Of a stretch of DNA of 64,000 nucleotides, positions 39,301 through 51,300 are shown one piece after another (the first letter of the stretch is position 1; each line of letters begins with the position of its first letter). A program made the position numbers and the translations under genes. The stretch comes from Xenopus tropicalis (lineage: Eukaryota; Chordata; Amphibia; Anura; Pipidae), in the NCBI RefSeq assembly GCF_000004195.4, contig NC_030677.2, positions 102,142,829 to 102,206,828 of the forward strand, written 5' to 3'. Under the pieces are notes generated by a model. It made no database searches and was not told where the DNA came from. It saw only the letters and a list, made by a program, of their open reading frames with translations.

Positions 39301-42300
39301 TATTTATTGACTTCTTTCTGTCCAAATATGAATTTCCTGAGATGTGCCTTAACTGGCAAACTGTGATTGTTTGAATGTTCAATACTCAATACTTTTTTCT
39401 GTACTTCAGAGAGCTTAACTTAGCTTTAAAACTTATTACATGGATATTATATATGGAGATACTATGAGAGGAAGCACACTTTAATATATTTGTAGTGTTC
39501 TACATTTAGAAAATCTTAATTCAGGTCACTTAACAACTTAACTGCATTTTAAAGAAATAGTTCAGTGTAAAAATGAAACTGGGTAAAATAGATAGACTGC
39601 ACAAAATAAAAAATGTTTTCAATATAGTTAGTTAGGCAAAAATGTTATCTCTAAGGGCTGGAGTGGGCAGATGTCTAACATAATAGCCAGAACACTACAG
39701 TACAGGTTACAGTCAGTAACCAGTCAGTGACTTGAGGGGGGGGGGCATTTGGGACATAACTGGTCAGTTGGTGTGCATTTGAATCAGACCTGTGTGCTCA
39801 CAAACTAACTGAACAGTTATGTCCCATGTGGCCCCCCCTAAAGTCACTGACTAACTAAGAGGTAAGGGAACAGGAAGTAGTGTTTGGCTGTTATGTTTAT
39901 AGATTACATTTTTGCCTAACAAACTATATTACAAATATTTGCGCAGTCTATCTATTTTATCCAGTTTCATTTTTACACTGAACTGTTCCTTTAATGTAAA
40001 TATGCCCCTATATAAACAGCAGTTTGCACTATTTTACCTTTATTGTGTCTCCCTGGTGGTAAATAGAAAGTTTAGTTACTTCCCCATGTGCCTCTGCTCA
40101 CAGCCATGAGAAGAAAATCACAAACACTAGCCAAGCATTAAACACAGAAAAATAGGTCTTGACCTATTTTCTGTTTTTAGAAATCAGCCATCCTTTTGTA
40201 AGGTTTTTCTTGTGCACATACAAATCTACACCTAGACCCTAACTAGACTCTTATTATTCTGTAATGAATGAATTATGTATTTATCCAGGATGTGCAAAAC
40301 CTACTGCATCATACTGGGGCACAGATACCAGCTCCATGGCAATTAGCTCTTGTTCTTTGTTATTTGCACCCATTTGTCGCAAATCTGTAAATAACCCCTA
40401 TAGACTACTAGCCTGCTGTCTAAAATAAAAAACATTTTTTTAAGAATAGTCAAATTGCAAACAAATAATAGTTTGATTTTTTATGTCATTATAAATTAAG
40501 GCTTTATTTTTCCTCTTATATTTTGCTAAAAGTTGTGACAATTCCTTGCACAATTTTTAAAAATGATCATAAAGAATAAACTGTTATCACACAAGCTTAA
40601 ATCTGTCTTTACCTGATTTAGCTACCCATGCACTGGGGGAAAAGCAGACCGTTGATTCGCCTCCCTTTGCTACTGACCTAAATCTGCATATTGGCCAGCT
40701 TAACTCAAACCTAATACCCGCTGCCCTACTTGTGAAATTTGGATTTTTTTGCAAAAATGTATGTCAGCATAGTGGAGCTGTTGTACAAATATTTCCACAC
40801 GATAAACATTTTTTTTTTTTTGTGAGTTTGACATTTCATCTTGTCTCAGTTTTCTGGCGGGGACTTTACCAGAGTATCAGGTAAAAATCTGTAGACCACA
40901 GACATTTTCCTATTACTTTAATTTGATCCCAAAATGTATTCTCCCTCTCTAAGTAACTAATTTGTTGGTAGTATTACTGTTGAGGGGAGAGTACCCATTT
41001 ACAAGCCTTGATGAGAACAGGATATATGCACATTTCACTTTTCTCTGAGCAGTGTACTTGCTGCACTGGACTCTTATTTAATTCTGGAATAAAGCTTTGC
41101 AATTTTACAGAAGATTAACCAAATTGTTTCTACATTTGGTACACAAATAAATAGTTTTGGGCTCAAGAGTCATTGGTTAACTGTAGAGCCAAGAAACAGA
41201 AATGTAGTCCTAGGGGCACATTTACTAATCCACGAACGGCCAAAAAGCATCCGAATGCGTTTTTTTCGTTTTTTTCGTTTTTTTCGTCGCTGTCTCGACT
41301 GTTCTGCGAATTGTCACGACTTTCTCGTTGCCGTCACGATTTTTTTTGTGTATTGTCGCGACTTTTTCGGCGCCGTCGCGAAATAATCGTACTGTCGCGC
41401 CGAGTACGAAAGTTTCGGATTCATTCAAGCTTCAGTATTGTGACTTTCCTTGGGCCAGGTTGGAGCTGCAGAGTGCCATTGAGCCCTATGGGAGACTTTC
41501 CTTGGGCCGGGTTGGAGCTGCAGAGTAACATTGAGCCCTATGGGAGACTTTCCTTGGGCCAGGTTGGAGCTGCAGAGTGCCATAGAGTCCTATGGGAGAC
41601 TTTCCTTGGGCCAGGTTGGAGCTGCAGAGTGCCATTGAGTCCTATGGGAGGCTTCCAAAATCATGCAAAGTCGCAAAGGTTTGCCCGCCGTTTACGAGCA
41701 CTCAATACGAAAACGTTGCGACAATTCACGAAAAAGTCATAACGGTGACGAAAAAGTCGCGACGGCGATGAAAAATCGCGAAAAAGTCGCAGAATGTTCA
41801 TTTCCAATCCGATTTTTTCCCATTCGGGATTCGGATTCGTGGATTAGTAAATGTGCCCCCTACAGTATAACCCTCTTTGGTATTCATGTCTCATTGGTTA
41901 AACACTCATCTGTATTTTATATTTACCCTTCTGACACTACAATGCATTATACAGAGGTATTGTTATATTGTTGCCATACAACAATACGCTCAACATCTTA
42001 AAGGAACAGTAACTCCAAAAAATGAAATAGCTTTAAAGTAATAAAAATATAATGCACTGTTGCCCTGCACTGGTAAAACTAGTGTGTTTGCTACAGTAAC
42101 ACTACTATAATTTATATAATAAGCTGCTGTGTAGCCACGGGGGCAGCCATTCAAGCTGGAAAAAAGGAGAAAAGGCACAGGTTACATAGCAGATAACAGA
42201 TAAGCTCTGTAGAATACAATAGTGTTTTATCTGTTATCTGCTATGTGCCTGTGCCTTTTCTCCTTTGAATGGCTGCCTCCATGGCTACATAGCAACTTAT

Positions 42301-45300
42301 TTATATTATTTATAGTAGACTTTCTGAAATAAACACACAACTTTTACCAGTGCAGGGCAGCAGCACATTATATTTTAGTTACTTTTATACACTTTAATTT
42401 TTTGGTGTTACTGTTCCTTTAAAGGCTGTGCCAAAAAAGCTTCAAAATGCTGACTTTTGTTGGTATTTTGCAGATTAATTCTTCAAAATCACAACTAGTG
42501 AAACATATCTAGTAGGGGTTGGGAGCATGTTTTTATTAGTGGCAGTTGCCTTTTAAACTTAGTAAGGTTGAGAAGCACAAGGTAAAAAATTAGATTGATT
42601 GCTCTATAAAAGAAGTGAAAATAAATACAGAAGAATAGAGAAGGCAATTGCAAGCTATGCATCATATGCACTGACTCTACTTATGATATGAATTGCCCAT
42701 CTGTGAGGTACCTATATATACAGTTGCTTTCAACTGTTTTAAGAGCTGGTTTGGTATTTAGTAATTAATTTTTATAACTTGCGTGTTCCACTTCTGAAAA
42801 AAGACCCTTTGTTTTTGCATTGGCTTGCCACTGTCACTTTGCTCTCAGGTGTCTATCTCGAAAAATACCCAGTGGCCTAGGAAACAATGCTTTTTGTTTT
42901 CTGCACTACAAATAACCAAATTTCTGGTTAAAAAAATTAAAATGTGACTTCTGTTACATAGTTTTAAGGATCAGACAGAGATTAGAATTTTTTTTACATT
43001 AATGTATTATTAGAAAGTTCTTTAGAAGTACATTTTATTATGTTAAAATCAGTTTTTGGATGGAGGACCCCTTTAACTGTGCAGCAGAAAGCTGTGAAAA
43101 AGCAGAGGCAAACACTTAGGGCATATTTATTATTATTATTATTATGTGTAAGCCAACATCACTGGTGATTTTGCCCCTGGCAAACCAATCAGATCTTTGC
43201 TTTTGTTTTCTAACTTGTACGTAAAAGGATCAAACCTAATTGCTGATTGGTTGCTATTGGTGACATTACTGGTGGTGTTAGCTTATGCACTATAATAAAT
43301 TAACATATATTTAGTTCAGCCAACTGATTGAATCTAACTTAATGCATACCTAATCATAGCTTTTTTGTTTTTTAACCCACAGGGGGATGCCCTGGAACAG
43401 GCAATAATTAGCCAGGCCCCACAAGTTGAAAAGCTCATAGCCACTACTGCCCATGAGAGGATGGCCTGGTATCATGGAACTATTTCCAGGGATGAAGCAG
43501 AACGCAAACTGTACTCAGGAGCACAACCTGATGGCAAATTTCTGTAAGTTTACAATTCATGTAAATGGATAACATTGTGCAAAACTATGCCATTACATTA
43601 AATAATAACACAGGCAAATGCAATGGAGGGAAAGAGCAGTAAAGTCTTCACTGTATGTGAATTTTTATGTCAGACCATTTTCTGATGGTGAACTGCTTGT
43701 AAAACCTACAGTATATGTATAATTATATAGCACCACGGGGATATGCATTACTTTAAAGTTTTACAATGTAGAAAAGTTCACACAGAGGGCATTATGATAA
43801 ATACATGTATAGAACCCATTATCCAGAATGCTCGGGACCTAGGGTATTCTGGATAAGGGGTCTTTCCGTATTTTGGATCTACTAAAAAATCAGTAAAACT
43901 TTAATAAACCCAATAGGATTGTTTTACATCCAATAAGGATTAATTATATCTTTATTGGGATCAAATACAAGGTACTGTTTTATTATTACAGAGAAAAAGG
44001 AAATCAATTTAAACATTTTGAATTATTTGATTATAATGGAGTCTATGGGAGACAGGCTTTCCGTAATTCGGAGCTTTCTGGATAATGGGTCTCTGGATAA
44101 TGGATCCCATACCTGTATATAAGTATAAATATGCAGTGAAATTTGGATATTAGTGTAATTCAGCATGTTGTTCTTTTAAAACCCAAACTATGCTTATTTT
44201 GAAAGTTTATTTTAGAAAGGTGAATGGTAAATGTGTATTAAAATAGCAATTAACTGTGTACCTCACATACATGTTGTGTAAATATCACTATGTTGGATTT
44301 TTCATGTACTTCCCCATTTAGGCTAATGCCAGATGAGGCGTAGGGCGGATATTTTCGGCAAGCGGAAAAGCGCTTGCTGAAAATTCCGCCCTGTGCCTCC
44401 TACATGTACCTGCACCCGAATGAATGAGATACGCTCAGGTGCAGGCACATGTAGCTGATATACGGTATACGCTTTTCCGCTTGCCGAAAATATCCGCCCT
44501 ACTCCTCGTCTGGCATTAGCCTAAGATCATAGAATTTAGTGCAAAACTATGTTTAGTCCATGTTGTAACTTTCTACTTACTAAAACTTCTCTCTTTTTCA
44601 GTATGAGGGAGAGGAAGGAAAACGGGACCTATGCTCTTTCTGTAATGTATGGCAAAACTGTTTATCATTATAAGATAGATCAAGACAAATCTGGAAAATA
44701 TTCAATTCCTGAGGGCACTAAGTTTGACACCCTATGGCAAGTAAGTCCAGTAAATTCAATAATGTGGCGCCATCAACAGATACTGTTTTTATATGCTCTG
44801 TTTTTTCCTGGATTTCAAGGTGAACAATGGACTCCCTCCGATCCCATGCTCTTCCAGTGACCTTCCTCCCCACACCACTAGTTAGTTTAAAGGAAAACTA
44901 TACCCCCAGAATGAATACTTAAAGGAGAAGGAAAGGCTAAGTCACTTGGGGGTGCCAAAATGTTAGGCACCCCCAAGTGACTTAGAACGCCTACCTTGTA
45001 CCCCGGGCTGGTGCCCCTGTACGGAGGGAACAGCACCAGCCCGGGGTAGCTGCCGGCGCTTCCTCCTTCCTCCTCGCTTGCGCGCGCATGCGCAGTAGAG
45101 TGAAAAGCCGAACTTAAACATTAAAGTCGGCTTTTCACTCTACTGCGCATGCGCCGGCCGGCGGATTTCGCCGGCAGCGCGCAAAGGAAGGAGGAAGCGG
45201 TGTCTACAGGTGCCCCGGGCTGGTGCTGTTCCCTCCGTACAGGGGCACCAGCCCGGGGTACAAGGTAGGCGTTCTAAGTCACTTGGGGGTGCCTAACATT

Positions 45301-48300
45301 TTGGCACCCCCAAGTGACTTAGCCTTTCCTTCTCCTTTAACCAACAGATAGTTTATATTATGTTAAGTGACCTATTCAAAAATCTTGCCAAACTGGAATA
45401 TATATATCAGTAAATATTTACACCCTTTCCCTTGATCCACCATTTAGTGATGGGCTGTGTGCTCCCTCCCTGTGTGGGAGCAAAAGGCAGAACTCTGTCC
45501 ATTAATTGGCTGATGTGGCTAAACATGTATGTGTGCCTTGGCTTGTTTGTGTGCACTGTGAATCCAATTATCCCAGGATCCTGGTCCTTAATTCTTAAAA
45601 TGTCAATTTTCTATTTAGGATTACCCAATAGCATATTCTACTAAAAGTATATTTTTATGAAAATGGTTTATTTAGATGAAGCAGAGTTTTACATATGAGC
45701 TTGCTTATGCAATAAATTTTTATAGAGACCTACGTTGTTTGGGGGTATAGTTTCCCTTTAAAGGGGATTTTTATCAATATTTTTCAAGCTTGCTCACTAG
45801 ATATCTTGCCAGTTTTCAACCAGATATAATGTAAGGTGGCAGCTAGTGATGAGCGAATCTGTTCCGTTTCGCTTCGCCGAAAAATTCGCGAATCTTTGAA
45901 AAGATCCGCGAAACGGCGAAAAATTCGCGAAACGGCGAAAATGTCGTGCGACAAAAAAATTGTCGCCCGCGGCTATTATTTTGTTGCGCGGCTATTGTTT
46001 CGTCTTCCGCGGCTATTGTTTTGTCGCGCGGCTATTATTTCGTCGCGCGGCTCTTGTTTCGCCGCCCGCGGCTCTTGTTTCGTCGCCCGCGGCTCTTGTT
46101 TCGTCGCGCACGGCTATTATTTTGTCGCCCGCGGCTATTATTTTGTCGCGCGCTATTGTTTCGTCGCCCGCGGCTATTATTTTGTCGCCCGCGACTATTC
46201 TTTTTTGACGCCGACAATTTTTGGACGTGCGCCGAATTTTTCCGCGGCGAAATTTTTCATCCATTTCGCGAAACAATCCGCCAATGGCGAAACGCGGAAA
46301 TTCGCCGCGAATCCATGCCTGGCGAAACTTTTCGCCCATCACTAGTGGCAGCAATTGGGAAGGACCTATACATGGACAGATAAGCTGCCCACTGGGTCTG
46401 AAGGGGCAGATCAAATCAGTGTGGCTAGCTTATCTGCTGGTGCAGGAAGGGAGGTTGTTGGAGGGAACCGGGGTGGCAGCGAGGCTTTCATTAACTTTTA
46501 TGGCAGCTCTTTAAAAGAATCTTTTTCCACCATCTTCTGCTCTCTTGGTATACTTTACTATCACATTTTCACAAAGACACTAGTAGAACAGATTTTGTTT
46601 TAAAGAATATATATTTATGCCATCTTACTGATGTTAACAACAAAATTTGGAAAGATTGTTACAAATATTGTTTGATTTTTTTTTCATTTATTGTTCATTA
46701 TTACTGGATCTCAACATAGAGGAAAAATATTTTCCTCACAAATGTAAATTAAGATTTCCAGATTTCTATTAATATTTATTTGATCCTGTGTAGATGCCAG
46801 TGTCTCCCTTCCTTAACTTTCACTAACTCATTATTAGTTATAATTTATTATAATTATTTACAATTTTGAAAATTTGGCAATTATTTATTGTTATTATCAC
46901 CTCAGTTTTCATTACTGTCAGGTCTGCTTTGCATATGAAGAAAACTGTCAGCTGTAGGGGGCTCTTATTCCATAAGATCGTAGATGACACCTACATTTCT
47001 AAGGAAGAGATTAAACGTTTTGTTCCTTTTTTTTAAAGCTTGTGGAGTACCTAAAACTCAAGTCTGATGGAATTATGGCTGTCTTAAAGGAATCCTGTCC
47101 TAATTCCTGCACATTTTCAAGTGAGTTCAATTAAATCATGATTTGTAGCTAAATAGAACACAGGTTGTTGTAACAAGATATGGTGGGGGTGAGAAAATAA
47201 GGGGAATTATATAGGTACAGATATGATCTATGATGGGGATTGTTTGATCCCTGAAGGCTTTTACCATATTTTGTATTGCCATACCTTACATCTACTAAAT
47301 CATTAAATAACCTGGTGGGATAGTTTAGTTACCATCAAGTACAATGTATAAGGTAATTGATTACAATCACTGGGGGCACCTAATATTTTGGCGCCCCCCA
47401 GTAATTGTATCTTTCCTTCTCCTTTAAAGGGGTTGTTCACCTTTGACTTAACTTTTAACCGATGTAGAGAGAGATATTCTGAGACAATTTGCAATTGGTT
47501 TTTATTTATTTATTTTTTCATTATTTTACTATTTCTTCAGCAACTCTCCAGTTTGGAATTTTAGCTGTTATCTGGTTTCCAAAGTTAAAATGATCTTAGC
47601 AGCCAGGGACTTGCCACGGTAGAGTTGCAATGAGAGACTGAAATATGAATAGGAGAGGGTCTGAATCGAAGGCGAAGTAATAAAAAGTAACAATAACAAT
47701 AAAATTGTAGCCTCACAGAACAATCGCTTTTGGCTGCTGGGGTCAGTGACCCCCATTTGAAAGCTGGAAGGAGTCTGAAGAAGAAGGCAAAAACTGTACA
47801 AAATAAGTAATGAAGACCAGCTGAAAAATTGCTTAGAATTGCCCATTCTACAACATACTAAAAGTTAAATTAAAGGTGAACCACCCCTTCAAACCTTACA
47901 TAGTTTATAGTCAAGACAATCTAACTGATGATAATTAATTTTTGCTTATGAAATTATGTCTCCATATGCCTTGTTTGAATTGTATGCCAACTCAGTTATA
48001 ACATTGGCCTTCATTATCTATTTATATTTACAGTAGCACCAGCTGCCGCACCACCTTCCCTTCCTAAAATTGTAAGTACAACACACAATGAACTGTGATT
48101 TTTTTTGCTGCCTGCATCCAGTCAGTTCAACTGAAATAAAACTCTTACTATATAATATAATTTCCAATTTGAAACACCCAGTCACATAAACATCCATATG
48201 TACTGGAACAACGAGTTCTACATGTCAACACATCTTTTCAAATTAAATTAAGTTTATACATATTTATCGTTTCTATAAAACATACTTCTTTCAAAATAAC

Positions 48301-51300
48301 AGTTCGCTTTGAATAATATTTGCATAGGTCATATGTAATATCTAACAACAATTGCACTTGGTCACTATGTTTTTTAATCTGGCAAAAGCGAAATGCTAGG
48401 GGTTCCTATTAGATATATATATATATATCCTATATAGATAATAGGAATCTAAGGTGAATAATAACCCAAAAGCTCTGACCTCAAGATCATTAGGTGTTAG
48501 TAGTTAGGTAACTGTTGCTCATGTGTGCTGCAAGTCAGGCCATTACTATTTTGTTGTAATAGGAAGCTACATAGTTACATTGTTAAGTAAAAACCAATGT
48601 CCATCAAGCAACCACTAAAAAGTTTTGTTTTACTTTTAAATCCAGAGGCAGGCGGCATCCAACTCTGATGGTTACACCCCCGAACCTTTCATTGGTAAGA
48701 AAATTCATGTGGATTGTTGCTTAGAATTAAAACTTCCTTCATTATGCAAAAATTGGGGTGGATTTTCCCTTTTAAAGATCAGTTTGTGTAAGTAGGTTGT
48801 GAAAGTTAAAGAAACATCACCCTCATACACAAAGAGAAAGAAATTCTTTCAGAGAAGATTTATTATACACGTTTGGACCAAAAAACACTTTCTCATCCCA
48901 ACTACAATTTTGAGACATATATTAATACCATTTCAACAAAGTTCCAAATTTAAGGTGGCCATACGTGAGCCAATTTCACTGGTTCTGTGATGAAGGATCT
49001 AATTCAGGGATCCCCAACCTTTTATACCCATGAGCCACATTTAAATGGGAAAAGTTTTGGGGACCAACACAAGCATGAAAATGGTTCCTGGGGGTGCCAA
49101 TAAGAGCTATATATGGCTGGACTGGCAGCCTACAGAAGGCTCTGTTTGGCTTTATACTTGGTTTTTATGCAACCAAAACTTGCCTCCTAACCAGAAATTA
49201 AAAAATGAGCACCTGCTTTGAGGCCAATGGGAGCAACATCCAAGGGGTTGGGGAGCAACATGTAGCTCCCGAGCCACTGGTTGGGGATCACTGATCTAAT
49301 TGGTACACAATCGTTTGATGATCAGTTTGCCATACTATATGCCATCCACGGACAACAATTATTTGAAAAGATGTCATCGTATTGTTGACGTTAAATACAG
49401 AAAGATCATACATCTAGGTACGATCGATATAGTGGTGGAAGCAGTATTTACCCCTGTCTGTCACATACGCGCGAACCCTGCAATAAGCAAATTAAGGTTC
49501 CACAAAGAACGTTCCTGTACTTCAGTATACGTTCGTTGACTTCGCTGGCAGTCATGACATGCGCAGAGGATAATAGTTCAGCGATAAATGTTGCTCTGGA
49601 TTCGGTCGTTTCAAAGTAAAAAATCGTCTTGTGCATGGCAACCTTTACATTTTTAAAATCATTGGACAGATAATATTTGTGGAATACACTGATTGGTACA
49701 TACTTGTATATAACTTAAGCTATAAACATATGCAAAAGGCCGTTCATATTGCCTTTTAAGGACATGGAGAGTTTCTCCTAAGTTTTATTAACTATTACCA
49801 GGTAAAGATTTGGTTTTTCTTTTATATAGAGAAGTCATCTTAATCCCAGCATTGGATCTGTTTACAGTTGGGAGGAGAGAGCTGTTTCTTTTTCTAGGTT
49901 AAAGTAGTCCCTGATATTTATTGGCAAGGGTGTCTGATACCCCTATTCTTTAACAAGGGAGTAACCATGTGGATCCCGCTTGCTGTAGTTGTTGTTTGGT
50001 GCTGAAGAACCTGAACCAGGTGAAGAATGTAGGACTGTGAGATTAGCTACCGTATTCGAACCAGGCTGAGTGTAGTTAGCAAAGCAGCTGGAGGCTGAAC
50101 TAAAGAAAGCAGATTTATTAAGACAGATTTATTTTCGCAGATTTCTTCGCGCTTGCGCGACTTTTTAATATACTTGCGCGTCTTTTTTGTACACTTGCAC
50201 GAAAAATTCGGAAAGGTTCTGCCGCTGTTTACAATAGTTCGGTACGAAAATTTTTTGACTTTCGGATCGCCAATACGATATTATCGTGACTAATACGATT
50301 TTTTCGTAAGCATTTTCATGATATTTGCCATCTTCAGAAATTATCATATCCAATCTGAATTTTTCCCATTTGGGATTCGAACTTGTGTTTTAATGAATCG
50401 GCCCCTAGGTGTCACCTCTCAGAACTGGGACTCGAGTGGATATATTGAGGGATAGATAGATCTTAAGAGGAGGGAAAGAAAATAATATTAGCAAAGACAA
50501 CTGTGAAGACAGAAGCATGACACAAGGGATGGAATTAGAAACAAAACAAAAAAATGATTTCCTCACATTGTAGATGGTGGATGCAAATTTATGTATGTGT
50601 AAATGTGAAACTGAAATTCCTTTTGTAAATTCTAAAAATGATTTTGTGTCCTTGCAAACTAATAGAAAAATGTTGTTCTGCATGCTACCATAAGGTTGGG
50701 TTTTTAGTTGCTGGAATTTCTTCTCTTACTTTTCTATATTTTGTTATCAAGGAAAGTCCCGAATATTGCCAATGGACACCAGTGTGTACGAGAGTCCTTA
50801 CAGTGACCCAGAGGAGTTAAAGGAACGAAAGCTATTTGTTAAAAGAGAACTCCTTTTGATAGATGAAGTGGAATTAGGCTCTGGGAACTTTGGATGTGTT
50901 AAGAAGGGTGTCTATAAGCTAAAGAAGTAAGTCAGATATTTCTGTGTTGAAATAGAAAATGATTCTGATAAACCTTAAATACAAGGTACTGTTTTATTAT
51001 TACAGAGAAAAAGGAAATCATTTTTAAAATTTTAAATTATTTGCTTAAAGGAAAACTATACCCCCCTCTCTAAAAATATATTGCATAAACAAGCTCATAT
51101 GTAAAACCCTGCTTCATCTAAATAAACTATTTTCATAAAAATATACTTTTTAGTAGTATGTGCTATTGGGTACTCCTAAATAGAAAATTGCCATTTTAAG
51201 AATCAAGGGCCACCTCCTGGGATTCACAGTGCACACAAACAAGCCAAGGCACACATACATGCCAGGCTACATCAGCCAGTGAATGGACAGAGTTCTGCTT

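Larger units (their letters stand above)
36320..43382 (+). other. zap70: ZAP70 intron, 7.06 kb
   Basis: Donor gtgagt, acceptor cccacag. It holds the elements at 38843-39060 (tentative), 39549-39994, 41212-41868 and 41998-42422. No additional exon is expected, because the protein is continuous across the junction (KLE then GDALEQ). Confidence 0.9.

Noticed and set aside
41173..41742. 189-codon frame with repeated [14 protein letters not shown] units
   Set aside because: It is translation of the 52-bp tandem repeat and the flanking CpG element arms.
45836..46414. Long overlapping frames on both strands, some over 130 codons, rich in Arg/Ser/Phe repeats
   Set aside because: They arise from the 18-22-bp tandem array inside a MITE-like element. 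No domain and no splice context.
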